64,000 bases of DNA from NCBI GenBank assembly GCA_943737045.1, contig CALSFV010000014.1, positions 868,001 through 932,000 on the forward strand, in the 5' to 3' direction. Within the stretch, counting starts at the first letter, position 1; each line of letters opens with the position of its first letter. Below, one piece after another: positions 46,503 through 58,466 of the stretch. The notes beneath the pieces are model-generated. The model had not been told where the DNA came from. It searched no databases and saw nothing but the letters and a program-made list of their open reading frames with translations. The position numbers were made by a program, and so were the translations under genes. This DNA is from Parapristionchus giblindavisi. Taxonomy: Eukaryota; Nematoda; Chromadorea; Rhabditida; Diplogasteridae.

Positions 46503-49500
46503 TCAGAAAGCTGAGTCACGAGTGCGCATCGCCGCTTCGTGCTTCTCTTGCGAATCAATCATCTCCTGCTGCGTGGTGTCCCTCATAAGGGCGTGGTTGA
46601 GGTACAGGCCCTTGCACTGCAAAGATCAAATATCAGAGATTAAAGATCAAAAAGATTTAAAACGCTAGAGGCTAACCCAGGTCACATTCGGGAGCAGGTC
46701 GGAGCAAGTGCTCTGCTTCACGATCGCCTGAAAAAGGTAGTCATACAAAATTTTTAAGACTGATTTTAACTAAAATATATTGTAATTGTTATGTGCATAT
46801 CAGTTGGTACTTTTTTTTTCAAAACAAAACAGCATTTAACATTCTAACATTTATTGCCCTTATGACATTTCAAAAGCCCTTATGACATTTCAAAAGCCCT
46901 TATGACATTTCAAAAGCCCTTATGACATTTCAAAAGGCTTATGACATTTCAAAAGGGCTGACATTTCTAATTTTTTTAAATTTTTGTTTAATTTTTATTT
47001 GATTTTGCTAGTTAATTTGTTGTTCGTTTTTAAATACCTGGATCTTCTCGAAGGCGGACTCCTCAACACAGCATCGTCCTGCGTTGTCGACGATGTCGAC
47101 CAGTTCAGCAGAACCCTTCGGCGCGATGGAAAGAATGGCAGTCATGTGCTTCTGAATAATAAACAATATATAATCAATTTTAGTATAGCTTTTTTTTTCA
47201 AAATAAAAGTCAAAAGGGTCAAGAGCAAAAAAGCAGCAAATATTTTTTTTATATTACTACTCCTTTAAAGAGTACTCTTTTGGGCAAACTCACGTTCAGC
47301 AGCTCAACCGGAATATGCCCTTTGCACGATGCTTCGACCAATGATCTGAAGAACACGCACATATTGTCCTTGTTCGCGAGTTCTTTCTGCAATTTGGCAT
47401 TGAGTGTTATTTCGCGAATCTAAAAGAACGAACGGAAAACAGTTGAAGTAACGTTCAACGTTCAACTTTGCAAAAAGTGAAGCAAAGTTGAACGTTGAGC
47501 ATTATTTCAACTTCAGAATGCCAGACCGAAAAACTGGAGCAATCTAAAAGATGGCGAAAAATAAAGTACACATGAAAGAAATGACTTTTTATGCTACACT
47601 TTTATACTCTGCTTTTGGCCTGGTCCGGTGTTCTGTATAGGTATGAACGTTGGCAAACCGTTTGCCGGCAAACGGTTTGCCAACGTACATGGCTACAGCC
47701 CTGAAGTAGTTCAGAGAGTTGATCGAGCGGAAAACGGAAATTACCTTATTGAGGATCTTCGTGAGCACACGGTCAGACTTGGAGGGATCAGCGACGGCGA
47801 GTGCGCGGATGACATGTTGATGATAAGTGCCCAGGTCGTCCGGTTTGTCATCCTGCAAAAGCGCAAAATTGTTATTTATCATCAAGGAATATTGCTAATT
47901 GTAAAAATTGTTGTTATTTTTTCCCTCCTGTTCTCAGTGCTCCCCCCCCCCCCCATATCACCCGGATTACCCGTATCATTTAATTTATTATTCATGTACC
48001 GTTGCGTGCTCGTCACGTAGATAAATAGATATAAAATGGAACCGTTCTCGACAAAAACCAGTGATTTTTTAGTGATTTCTGTACGCTCTATATGTCCGCT
48101 ACAGATAAATGAGATAAATGAGATAAATGAGATAAATGAGATAAATGAGATAAATGAAATAAATGAGATAAATGAGATAAATGAGATAAATGAGATAAAT
48201 GAGATAAATGATATGGCATACGAAACGAAAGACACATTTACATTTACGTACATTTATTTACATTCACACATTTACGTGTCGCACGTTCAATGTTGACTAT
48301 TGATGGCGAATAAATTATTATTAAAGGCACACCCCAAGCTAATGTTACTCTCCGCATTGGCAATACTCTCTCGTAGACAAAGAAAGCGAGAGAGAGTGTG
48401 GCCAGAGCGGAGAGTTTCAAATTAGCGTGGGGTGTCGCTTTACAAGAGAAGATCGAACCTGCGGAGCCGGTTGATCGAGACGATCAAACAGAGTCTGGTA
48501 CTGAAAAGAGTCAGTGATTATTGATTTTATTGATTCTATACATGGGAATATAGACGAAATGCGCACCCGGGCAGAGTTTGATTCCTCCGTCTTCTTCTCC
48601 TCAGCCGGGTCTACTTTGCCGTCGGCGGTTTTCTGTACAGGTTTCGCCCGCGCGGCATGCGCCCAAACGAGAATGCGGAGTGGTTCCGTGATTGGCTGCT
48701 TGTGCTCGTTTGCCTTCCACTCATTCAATTTCTACAAATAATCTTGTTTTTAGGCAGTAATCATAATATTTACTATACATAATATATAATATATGTGTAT
48801 TATTATATTATAAAATTATTATTAGTTAACACTATCCATTACCTCAGTGACGGTCCGGTAACGGAAGTGGTACAGCAGTCGTGAGGCTACGTATCGCATG
48901 AATCCGACAGCCGGAACTTCAACCATTTCATTAATATTTTATTATAATAATAATAACTTTTTTCAAATAACCTTCTTGTGGCTTGATACGAGTTATGTAC
49001 GTTCTGAATAAACTTTGGCCGACTAAGGATGCTGCATGATGGATTGCCGCGTGAATTTCTTCAGATTCGACGCCTACGATGCCACCATACTTCCGCCACG
49101 CCAAGTCCTAAATTTTCAATTTTTTCACTTTAAATTTTAAATTTTATTTTGCTTTTTCTAAAATTTGACGTTTTTTTACTTGGCTTATCGACAGTCAATA
49201 AATACATATAGCACATTTCACCTTAGTGAGACGAAGCAAATTGAGCGTTCCTTCTAGTATATATCCTGAAATTTTAATAAAAGTAATAGTAAATTATGGA
49301 AGCACGAAGATGTGTGTTAAAGCGACCCCCCAAGCTAATCTGAAACGCTCCGCTCTGACAACACTCTCTCGCTTCCATTGTCTACGAGAGAGTATTGCCA
49401 GAGCGCAGAACAAATTTAGCTTGGTGATCTGCCTTCAACCTACCCCAGATCAGAGGGTCGACTTCCTTCTCGCCGACTCCTCTCAACAACAGCGCATACA

Positions 49501-49994
49501 ACTGATGATTCGCCTGAATGAGATGCATAAATAAATATAAAATATATTATATATTGAATATATAATATTAAATCAATAAACAATGCAATTATTCACCGCA
49601 AAGATGAAGTCTTTCACAAACGATACTCTCTCAAATATCGAGAATTTTTTCCAATGTTTGACGTACTCTTCCACAGAGCGAAGATTTTTTGTTTCGATAT
49701 CAGCGATCTACAATTCAGTCTATTATTTACAATCGTTAATCGATTTTCCCCATGTTATACAGTCCAACTTATGCGCACGATTTCCCCATATTTTCTTGCC
49801 CACAAATAGCATCCCAAATCCAGCGAATACGGGTTAACTCACATCTGGAAACATAAACGCAGCATCTGGTCTTATACGCATATTCTTCTCTCTTGGAGTC
49901 TCTTGTCGTCTCTTCTCTCTCTCTTTCTCTTGGAGTCGCATCTCTTGGAGTAACACTGCTATCTGCAAGCGCAATTTCGTCTTAGCTTGAACAG
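46503..49994 (-). CDS. Unrecognised intact multi-exon gene
   Basis: Twelve minus-strand exons join without a frame break: about 49994-49843, 49707-49597, 49513-49444, 49265-49222, 49107-48972, 48916-48843, 48731 to about 48452, 47852-47745, 47419-47294, 47151-47038, 46727-46677 and 46616-46503 (stop). Characteristic stretches: RPDAAFMFPD, SVEEYVKHWKKFSIFERVSF, ANHQLYALLLRGVGEKE, SLFRTYITRIKPQE, FMRYVASRLLYHFRYRTVTE, HQHVIRALAVADPSKSDRVL and KGSAELVDIVDNAGRCC. The amphipathic alpha-helical text suggests a helical-repeat scaffold; I do not recognise the family. The middle (ARAKPVQKTADGKVDPAEEK) looks like a flexible linker. The 5' end is not defined and lies within about 150 bp of gene C's 3' end on the same strand. 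Even codon usage and consistent phases argue for a working gene. Several MITEs sit in its introns. Confidence 0.7.
46850..46956. repeat. 20-bp tandem repeat in an intron
   Basis: Five copies of ttatgacatttcaaaagccc, the last shortened. Lies in intron 10 of the unrecognised gene. Confidence 0.85.
47503..47712. mobile_element. Degraded GGCACTACTTCAG MITE with nested palindrome
   Basis: Left part caacttcagaatgccagacc and right part ctgaagtagttcag match the MITE family at 36676 and 44228. The right arm is split by the perfect palindrome at 47648-47685. Confidence 0.6.
47648..47685. repeat. Perfect 38-bp palindrome
   Basis: CGTTGGCAAACCGTTTGCC is followed at once by its exact reverse complement. 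It lies in an intron of the unrecognised gene. Confidence 0.9.
48107..48210. repeat. 9-bp tandem repeat (GATAAATGA)n
   Basis: About 11-12 copies, one with a G-to-A change. As 9 is a multiple of 3, both strands show artefactual repeat proteins (INE, FIS). It lies in intron 7 of the unrecognised gene. Confidence 0.9.
48321..48442. mobile_element. Family H1 hairpin MITE, copy 5
   Basis: ttaaaggcacaccccaagct to agcgtggggtgtcgcttta. It abuts an exon of the unrecognised gene, so that exon's possible donor GTAAAGC is supplied by the element end. Confidence 0.85.
49317..49439. mobile_element. Family H1 hairpin MITE, diverged copy 6
   Basis: ttaaagcgaccccccaagct to agcttggtgatctgccttcaa with internal actctctcg / cgagagagt. 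It ends about 5 bp from an exon of the unrecognised gene. Confidence 0.75.
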
Positions 49995-50035
49995 TTGTTT
50001 TTTTTTCCAATTTTTCACTGTTATTTTTGGAACTT

Positions 50036-50215
50036 TTAAAGGGAGCGCAACCTCTCTCAATGGTCTCTTCATTGCGCACACTATTTTTCTGTTCTCTAAC
50101 AACGAGAGAGCATTGCGCGTCGAAGAGATCATTGAGTGAGGTTACGCTCCCTTTAAAGGCACACACCGAGCTGATTTGACTCTTTGCATCGGGGGTGTGC
50201 CTTCAAGTAGGTCAA
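50036..50215. mobile_element. Adjacent H2 and H1 hairpins forming gene C's 3' end
   Basis: 50036-50156 is a family H2 hairpin (ttaaagggagcgcaacctct to aggttacgctccctttaa). It is joined to a shortened H1 copy (50151-50215, aaaggcacacaccgagctga to gggtgtgccttcaag). The H1 part encodes the last residues and stop of gene C. Confidence 0.75.
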
Positions 50216-53200
50216 CTCTTACATCATTCTTCATTTGTGTTTCCATTTCAATCTTCTCTTGCAAAGCTCTTTTCCTTTCTTCGAGAGCAGTCTTCTTCTG
50301 ACCCGTCTCCTGGGCTAGTAACTTCTCCTTCTTATCATAATCAGATAGTAAAAAATTCATAATTCCTTCGTCATCTTTACGCTTTTTCTCTTCTATTCTT
50401 AACTGTTCTTCTTTCTCCTCCACAACTCTCTTGTTTCTTCTACGATAACAAATAAATCCAACAGTGCCTCCAATTATAACTAATAGCAGGAGAAGTCCTC
50501 CACCTCCGGCGATATAGTACACGGTGTTGTCCGATTTCTCCTTGTTGTTTGCAGAATTAGACGACGAAAGGGTAGAGTTCAGGTCAGCTGAAAAATTTTT
50601 TATTGTTTATTGTTGTTCTTTTGTAGTTGATTCATAAGGCAGAATAAGTATTTTTTTCTTCAAATTTAAGTTTATTTAATTGTGTTAAAATATTCTCAAA
50701 ACTTACGTTCACAGTAGACATTGCTTCCTTTCGCGATGATGTCCGACTTATTGGCTGCCGCATACCAATTACCATTTGAATCATCGCATGCGATAGTCTT
50801 CGGTGACTTTGTGTTATTAGCAGAAGTCTTAACACTGAAATTGGAAAATCATTTTAATTTGTTTAAATTAATTAAAAAATAAGGAGCTTACATCATCTTG
50901 CTGGAGGAATCCGAGCACTTTATGGGGTCCTTGATACGAACCACGGCGCAGAGTCTACCGGTAGAATTGCACTCCGACTTGAGTGGATTGGTAGTGGCGC
51001 AGTCATCTGAAAAGTATGAAATATTCATAATATTATGAAAAGTTTAAATTAAATCAATCATTGATCATATTCTTCGGGAAAGTAAAGTTAATTTTGTAAT
51101 ATTCATAATATTTTCAGAATGTTAACGGAATGAAAAATTTCAAAATTCAAAATTTAGAAAATGATATAACAAATTGCGAAAATAGACTGCTCACACTGCT
51201 GAGAGCAGGCGCCCTTGTGCATTTCTATGTCTTGTTGATCCTTCTCCATCATCCATACATAGCCTCCTCTGGCAGAATTAGACCGCTTGCATTTGGGAGT
51301 AGCAGTTATGTGATCGCCGCTGTTGTAGATCCAACGATTGTCGGGGCACTGCATTTTTGCTATTTTAGACGTGGCCATGGTTAAATATTCAATATTTTCA
51401 ATATTACTTGCAGTTATTTATTCATTTATAGAATTAGTTGGGAATTTATGAAGCTCGACAAACTGAATGTATGACGTCACTATCAATGAAGGATGCTCAT
51501 TGTCAGTGGCGTCTTTTTGATGACGTCACTGTGAGTTTGTCAAGCTTCATAGAGATGGTTCCTTATATCTTACAGCAAGACTGGCGCACGATCCATTCGT
51601 AGAGGCATGGAATACGGCTGCAGAACAAGATGAACAATTGTAGGCGGGAATACTGGTGCACATTGAGCAAACTGCAAAAGATCAAAGATCATATCAAAGA
51701 TCAAAGATCAATCTCTCGAACATATGAATACCTGGTACACCGCAGTAGACATTGAACTTATCGGCCGCAGGAATGGCAGCGGATTTATTGAGAGAATCCT
51801 TGTAGGTGAACTCTTTCTCCTCGCATTTGAGATCAGTGACTTGCTTCAGTTGTCCTCCGTGTTGAACACTGCAAATATGTATTTAATTTTAAATATTTTT
51901 AAACAAATATATATATTTAAACTTTAAGATGAGCATATATATGTATATATTTCTTTGATATTTTTTTAAATATTTATATTTTTACGTAATATCTGCTTTA
52001 CATTTACAATTGACGTGATTCTAAAGCCAAAACGCAAATGATCAGACATTATCCTCGTGGAAATTCAAACAATATTCAAACAGTCATCGTCAAAAGACAA
52101 TATTCTATGCTTATTCTGAATATATCCATTTCCAAGGTCTGGATAAGTTGCTTCCAAATCACTCACTACGTGCTCTGGCCGGGTTCTTGTGAGCAGTCAA
52201 ACGAAGGCTGTGTTGTGTCAGGAATCTGGAAACGAATTTGTGTCAAAACTTTGCAAGTAAGGTAATAGAATCTTTGACAACGGTCAGTGCTCTCAGCAGT
52301 GCAGACAAATATGAGATAGTACGAAACGAGAACATTGACCGAGGTCCCTTAAAGAAGCGATGAGAAACTGACAGTCGTTAAATAAACATCGGAAGGTTGC
52401 TGGATTATTGAGCTATCCACTTTATCAGGATCACAACCAACTGAAATTGAATTTATCTTTCAAAAAGTCATTATTAAAATAATGTTACTTCGTTTTATGA
52501 TGTCAATGAAGGCAACATCAGTAGTCTTCAAAGACACATACTTTTCGTCAGTATCATTACCGCGTGAGAAACTCAGTGTGAATTTGTAAGATGAACTTGA
52601 TAAGTGGTCAGAAACCTGCAACTTTCGAATTTAAAAATTTGCCAAAAAATAAAAAAAAGAATAGAAATTTAGGCCTACGTCTTTGTCTGGACTAATAATG
52701 AATTGAGAACACTGAATGGTTGAGTTCGTGACGATATTAGTTCCGCTTGACACTATAATATGCATTCCATTGAGATAGGTCAGAAATCCAACTAACAATA
52801 AGTCCTAAGCCTCGGTTCGAAGTCACCATATGTAACTTACGAGAAAAAAAGGAATCATTATGTGGTGTTAAAATCTTGGAAAAGTAGATGGAAAAGTGAA
52901 AAGTAGTGTTAATTTTGTGCTTGTAAAAATAGGTGGAAAAGTAGCACATCTTCGTAATTGACAAACTTTTACAATACTTTTCCTTTACGCGAGTGTTGGA
53001 TTGCTACTTTTTCAACTACTTTTACAATCACAAAATTAACAATACTTTTCACTTTTCCATCTACTTTTACAAGATTTTAAACCCACATTAGACATACTTG
53101 AAATGATATTGTCAGTGGAAAAAGTCGACATATTGGAAACTGTTTCGCTGCAAAACGAAACAGTTTGAGTGCCCAACAACAGAGTTAGTCCACGTTTCAT

Positions 53201-53661
53201 ATCAAGATCGTCAGTATCCGACGTAACTTGCATCTTCACCAGGTACTTCTTCTCCGTGAACGGTCTGCAATAATTTCCAATAAATCGATGATGTTCAACA
53301 ATTATAAGACAGTACTCAAGCTTTCGTTTAAATATATACGAGTACTTACTTGAGCTGGAACATTACGTTACAATCCGTAGAGATATTTAAGCCATCGTAT
53401 GGAACCAGAAAGTTAGAACCGGCTTGATTTGTGCAATGCTGGGGCATTAAGCACATCTGGAATGTAATCGTATGATTATGCACTTCAGGGGCCAAGGACT
53501 GGATACTGTTAACAGATACTATACTGATAATATATTGCTAGCTTAATGTTTTATACCGTATCGGTCTCGCAGCGATCCTTGTCGATAGAAATTTCTCCGA
53601 TTGATATGTCAATCGATAAGAGCATTAATAATAGAAATATGAGAACAGAATGCTTTGTCAT
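50142..53661 (-). CDS. Paralogue C: transmembrane protein with coiled-coil tail, MITE-derived C-terminus
   Basis: Thirteen coding exons: 53661-53557, 53456-53350, 53264-53098, 52752-52679, 52615-52489, 52440-52373, 52225-52167, 51868-51732, 51671-51574, 51348-51195, 51006-50892, 50834-50707, 50587-50142; 594 residues, all phases agree. Exon sizes equal or differ by multiples of three from gene A. Signal peptide MTKHSVLIFLLLMLLSIDIS; cysteine modules as in A (CPDNRWIYNSGDHI, ACDDSNGNWY). Helix at about 468-491 (YYIAGGGGLLLLLVIIGG), then a K/E/R coiled coil. The final RVKSARCVPLKGA is read from an inserted hairpin MITE, whereas gene A ends EHS. A second cassette of the same orientation, 16 kb from B. 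Function unknown. Confidence 0.85.
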
Positions 53662-53963
53662 CTGAAAAGAGATTAATGTATAATCTTAGAATAAGAGATC
53701 AAGATGTTAAGCCAGATCTGAAGACCTTAACATCTTAAATCATTAATGTCTTAAGATCAGACCTCAAGACTTAGTATCATAAGGTCTTAAGGTCTTAAGG
53801 TCTAAAGGTTAGATCCTAAGACCTTAAGATAGAGACACTAGAGACTAACCTTGAAGATAAGAAGAAAGCAGCCGGTGAGTGATAAATTATCACTCAAAAT
53901 GAACGATGAATGAATGGAATGAGGCGTTATATAAGCATGATCATCTAATCTATTATGCATACT
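53662..53963 (-). promoter_or_regulatory. Promoter and 5' UTR intron of gene C
   Basis: Intron 53662-53849 with repeated aaggtcttaaggtc motifs, TATATAA at 53933-53927 and attatgcatact at 53952-53963. Matches gene B upstream to about 54320 and gene D to about 54080. Confidence 0.65.
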
Positions 53964-54886
53964 CGTATGATTGATCAGTATAATCACAATTAATATATAA
54001 TGCAAAAGTAATGTAAATTTGAATTTGTTGATTCATCAATATCTTCGAACAATCATTTTCCCTGTAAATTTGTGCATTTAAGATTATGACAACAACTGAT
54101 TGTCAGTGCATATAATTTATTATTGATCTTGAACAGTTTAACATTTTAACGACCTTTATCAAGCACAGAACCATTGGGGTGGGGGAATGGTTATCACTAT
54201 ACAACTGATCAGTCTGGGCGTGCTGAGGTCCCATACAAGGGATACTACTATCATAAATAATTCATCGTTCATCTTCTTCTGATCACCTATTGAATACGTT
54301 CTTCAGAATCAAAGCCGCTACACTTAATCATTTTCGAATAGTGAATCATGAAGCATAATTCAGAAAAAAATAGATATAGATAACCCATGAAATGCTCGAT
54401 CAATACTTCTTCAGCAATTGCTTGATGGATAGGCATACAACTCCTTGCCTATAGTCTTATAGGAGGGGATCCTTTTACGTTGTTGATGTTTATTCGGTGA
54501 GAGAACAAAAGACGAACGAGAGATGAACCGCTCACAACCAAGACAAACGCAAAGAATGTCTGTAACGCAATGAAATGCATTCATTCATTTTAAAATTTCA
54601 TTTAGTCTAGACAAAAATGCTACAATTTCGAAATTTTATTGGTGGCATCGCAATACCACACAGTTTCCTGATCGTCTCTTCCGCTTCCATTGACATAGAT
54701 CACAGTTCATAGAGGTCTCAGTGATACTTTGATCAGAAATATTGTGCTTACTATTGTACTCATGCATGAAGAAGCTATTAGATGATAAACTCGAAAAAAA
54801 AAGAAGAGATATAACACGCTATCTTAGAAAATCGACATAGGTGCGGTATCGACGAAAAATAGATTTTTCTGTTTTATGTATGATAA

Positions 54887-57725
54887 TTACAGGCTCAATG
54901 AGTGTAGTTCACTGGTACTTGGAAATTGCTTCCAATTGAAAATTCGCTTCAGGGGGTGACCACACAACGATTTGGCGCCTTTTCCTAAAAAGTTTATTTC
55001 GAATCCAATCGATTCGGGAGTGGATGCAATCGACTCCTTGGCTAATTCTAAGAAACTATTATCGAGGAGAGTTTTTTGATCAACGGTCAACGAAGGCTGG
55101 AATCAGAAATTTTCGAAAAAAATTTCACATTAAATTAATTCTCACTATTTTCCCATGGAGAAAGTAAACTTTTTATTTGCTCAATCGCTGCTACATATCA
55201 TAACACATCTTAGCGCGTATACGAATAAATAAATATTATAAAAATTACATCATGCTATAGATGCGATTGTCTGCTATAGATGCGATCGCAAAATGGACAG
55301 ATGATTGGCAACTCCCACTAGCCGCTCATAAATGCAATTCACTTCATCTTGGTAGAGCCAATACTAGGAAGACATACACAATCGGATCACTAAATTTTAC
55401 CCAAAAGGATCTGGTCAGGGACCTAGGTTTCATTATTCAGAAGTCTTTAACCTTCACCGATCACTGCAAAAATATTGCTTTGAAAGGTAAAACGGCGTGC
55501 CATATTGTTCTACGAGCACTGAGGACCAAAAATGCAGATGTCCTACTCAGGGCGATATATATCAGACCAATCCTTGAAAGCGCATCAACAGTATTTAATC
55601 CGTTCAAAAAGCACGACAAAATAGTCATCGAAAGAGTCCAGAATTAATTCACAAGAAGGCTTTTTATGCGCTGTTACAGCCATACTTGGGACACTGTGCC
55701 CTGTAGTGCACTGAGAAACACCCAGTTGGGCCTAGAGTCCTTGGAGAGGCGCAGAGAGCACATAGATTTGAGGACGGCCATGAACCTACTTAGAGGAAAA
55801 TATAAAATCTCCAATAAAAAATCCCACTATTTTCGCCCTTATACCACACGAAACAGGCTCAACTTTAACAACCCCGGATCTAGATTTAATTATAGACATT
55901 ACAGCTTCTTTCCTAGAGCGGCAAGACTTTTGGTACAACCTGGCAATCAAATAGAATTTCCCTAATGAATTATATTTAGTCTCTATTATCCCAAAGATCA
56001 GTCCATTCTTAAACCCGTGAGCAATTCATTATCATTAGCATAATCATCTTCGTTTATCGATTCACTTCGTTTCTTTTTGTTTACCACACGTTTCATTGTT
56101 TATTCATGAATACGTATAAATATTATTATAGTATTATCATAATGATGATTAGAATAGTGAACAACACTGCCCAACTACAGCTACACGCCGAACCACCGGA
56201 TGAACAGTCAAATACTCGTGTCATTGCGTTGCAATACGCACGAAACTAGCAGAAAAGCGACAAAAAATCGATTAGGAAATCTCGCCTTCTTGCCCTTACC
56301 ATAATTCCTCACCATAATTCATACATCAACGACAAAATTGATTCGAACACAAATTTATATTTTTTTATAAATTACACTTTTTTTAACTGAAGATGTGTTA
56401 TGATATGTAGCAGCGATTGAGCAAATAAAAAGTGTACATTCGCCATGGGAAAATAGTGAGAATTAATTTAATGTAAACATTTTTTTTCGAAAATTGCCAA
56501 TTCCAGCGTTCGTTGACCGTTGATCGAAAAACTCTCCTCAGCAATAGTTTCTTAGCATTAGTCAAGGATTCTAATGCGCCCACTCCCGAATCGATTAGAT
56601 TCGAAATAAACTTTTTATGAAAAGTCGCCAATCCTCACCACAATTAAGTTCAACGAACAAAATTGATTTGTGCATAAATTTCCAATTTTTTATAAATTAC
56701 ACTTTTTAAACTGAAGACGTATTATAATATTTAGAAGCAATTAAGAAAATAAAAAATTTACTTTCTCCATGGGAAAATAGTGAGAATTAATTTAATGTGA
56801 TTTTTTTTCGAAAATTCCTGATTCCAGCCTTCGTTGACCTTTGATCTCTATCACATACCGTATCGTTGGCAAGATCAGATTTGGTCGAATGGACGCGTTC
56901 AAGGGCGCGGATGGCCGCGAGTGAAGCGCATGGATTAAATGAAGAACCGCATACAAGGCGGATGAGAGAACGAGTGATACGGAGAGGAATATCCATCTGG
57001 AAGGAAAAACTAGTTGAATCTACGTTTCAAATCATCATTTGATCCCTATGCGTTTAACAATAATTTAATGCGAAAAGCGAAGATAACAGTGTTGATAAAT
57101 TAACTCTGCTATTGAAGAGTTGAAGAGTACTTACAATTACTTTCATTCGAAGTAGACTTGTGAGTATACTTATAGTATGAGGTCAAGTCTAATTAAAATG
57201 AAAGTATATTCCAAGAAACTCTCCTCGACAATAGTTTCTTAGAAATAGCCAAGGAGTCGATTGCATCCACTCCCGAATCGATTGGATTCGAAATAAACTT
57301 TTTAGGAAAATGCGCCAAATCATTGTGTGGTCACTCCCTGAAGCGAATTTTCAATTGGAAGCAATTTCCAAGTACCAGTGAACTACACTCATGGAGCCTG
57401 TAATTATCACAAATAAAGCAGAAAAATTCATTTTTCATCGATACCAAGAAATATTCCAGTTGTTGAATTCTCTCAGATAGTGTTTTATATAATAGATAGC
57501 TTTTAAAAATGAGCAAAAATACATTTCGCTGCAAAAATAAGCAAAGGCGATGCGAGAGAATAATCTGTGAAGAGCCGCACCTTTTCTGTCATTTGTTTGA
57601 GCACTGCATCAGATTGAATATTGCTGTAACAGTTCTGAAAGAATGAAACAGAAAAATTTATTCTCTTCACCCTTCGACTGAGATCAAAAGTGTACAAAGT
57701 GATGATAGCTGATATGTACGCCACC
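54887..57725 (-). CDS. Small split gene of unknown function, rearranged
   Basis: Minus-strand exons with matching phase 0 borders: about 57655-57583 (NCYSNIQSDAVLKQMTEK), 56996-56850 (MDIPLRITRSLIRLVCGSS, ending LANDT) and about 55099-54887 (PSLTVDQKTLLDNSFLELAK, SIASTPESIGFEINFLGKG, ending SELHSLSL stop). I do not recognise the protein. The upstream end is interrupted by a solo LTR at 57710. The last exon also occurs on the plus strand in truncated form at 56507-56619 and 57215-57405, so the locus has undergone inverted duplications. The large second intron holds a LINE fragment. May be functional or a relict. Confidence 0.45.
55261..55965 (+). mobile_element. LINE ORF2 C-terminal fragment with one in-frame stop
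   Basis: Open from 55261, one TAA at about 55645, then open to 55965. WTDDWQLPLAAHKCNSLHLG, DLGFIIQKSLTFTDHCKNIA and RAIYIRPILESASTVFNP match the region after the YADD block of CR1/Jockey-type reverse transcriptases; YFRPYTTRNRLNFNNPGSRF is the usual C-terminal tail. A different family from the LINE at 40464. RT catalytic blocks are missing. Confidence 0.8.
56507..56619 (+). pseudogene. Inverted truncated copy of the last exon of the small gene
   Basis: Acceptor-like ccaattccag then SLTVDRKTLLSNSFLALVKD, PTPESIRFEINFL and a stop. Opposite strand to the exon at 54887. Confidence 0.6.
57215..57405 (+). pseudogene. Second inverted copy of that exon
   Basis: Frame ETLLDNSFLEIAKESIASTP, GFEINFLGKCAKSL, FNWKQFPSTSELHSWSL stop. 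Lacks the acceptor and first codons. Closer to the 54887 exon than the copy at 56507. Confidence 0.6.
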
Positions 57726-57924
57726 TAGTTATTGTAGTCTGACCTAGCGTACAATTGACCCGTTGAACCCCTCGATTGCCTACTTGTCGCGGTACGCGTA
57801 CACTATATAAAGCTGTGGTTTCCCTTCCCAGCTCACTTCTATAACTTTCTTTCACCTTACACTATTGTGCTTATTTCTCTCCGATAAAGTCTCTATTCTA
57901 CTACACGAGCCTAAGGACATAACA
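57710..57924 (-). mobile_element. Solo LTR, 215 bp
   Basis: On the minus strand it starts TGTTATGTCC and ends GCGTACATATCA; flanked by exact 5-bp duplications ATAGC (57705-57709, 57925-57929). Shares cgtgtagtagaatagagact with the LTR at 61738. Confidence 0.8.
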
Positions 57925-58019
57925 ATAGCATTGACAGGAGTTTGATTATTGAATCTATTCTAATCTCTTATTCGTTTTATAGGCCGCCTTGCTATGATGA
58001 ACCAACGTCCTCTTGTATT

Positions 58020-58215
58020 TCGAAACTTAAAGTCTACTTAAAGTCTGCACTAGAAGTAGACTTGTAAGTCTACTTTAAGTGAACTGTAAGTCTGCTTAAA
58101 GTGGTGTGGTATACTGTAATGCATTTCGTCAAATTTTCTTTCACTTTAAGTAGACTTAAACTCTACCTCAAGTCAGTGACGTAGTTTAAGTAGACTTTAA
58201 GTTTCGAAATACCAG
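58020..58215. repeat. Inverted AAGTCTACTTAAAGT repeats
   Basis: cgaaacttaaagtctactta at 58020 and its complement taagtagactttaagtttcg at 58187, with further tctacttaaagt units between. Palindromic element of about 190 bp. Confidence 0.7.
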
Positions 58216-58466
58216 AGTGGGAAGATCGTCATCGACGTCGATGATCGGACTCAGAAGAAACGATCCCGTATCAACTCGGACTCAGAAGGAGGGTTTGATA
58301 GTAGTTTGGTCATTCTTTAACTTAATTTCAAAAATTATTTCACCCAGTTATCGTCAGTCTTCGATGTATCGTCATAGATGACGTCTATCAATCATCATTG
58401 CACGGCGGTTCAATGAAGAGAAACCCTACATTTAACTTTGGCTTGTAGCCTCCCGCACTACGAAAA

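Noticed and set aside
46850..48210. Regular repeats considered as CRISPR-like arrays
   Set aside because: Units are directly tandem without spacers, and the genome is eukaryotic.
47882..48296. Repeat proteins INEINE... (+) and FISFIS... (-)
   Set aside because: Artefact of the 9-bp GATAAATGA array inside an intron.
56850..56996. Exon MDIPLRITR... as a fifth first exon of the A-D family, because it also starts at an acceptor and ends ACG|GTATG
   Set aside because: The protein text and upstream sequence share nothing with A-D; the borders are generic.
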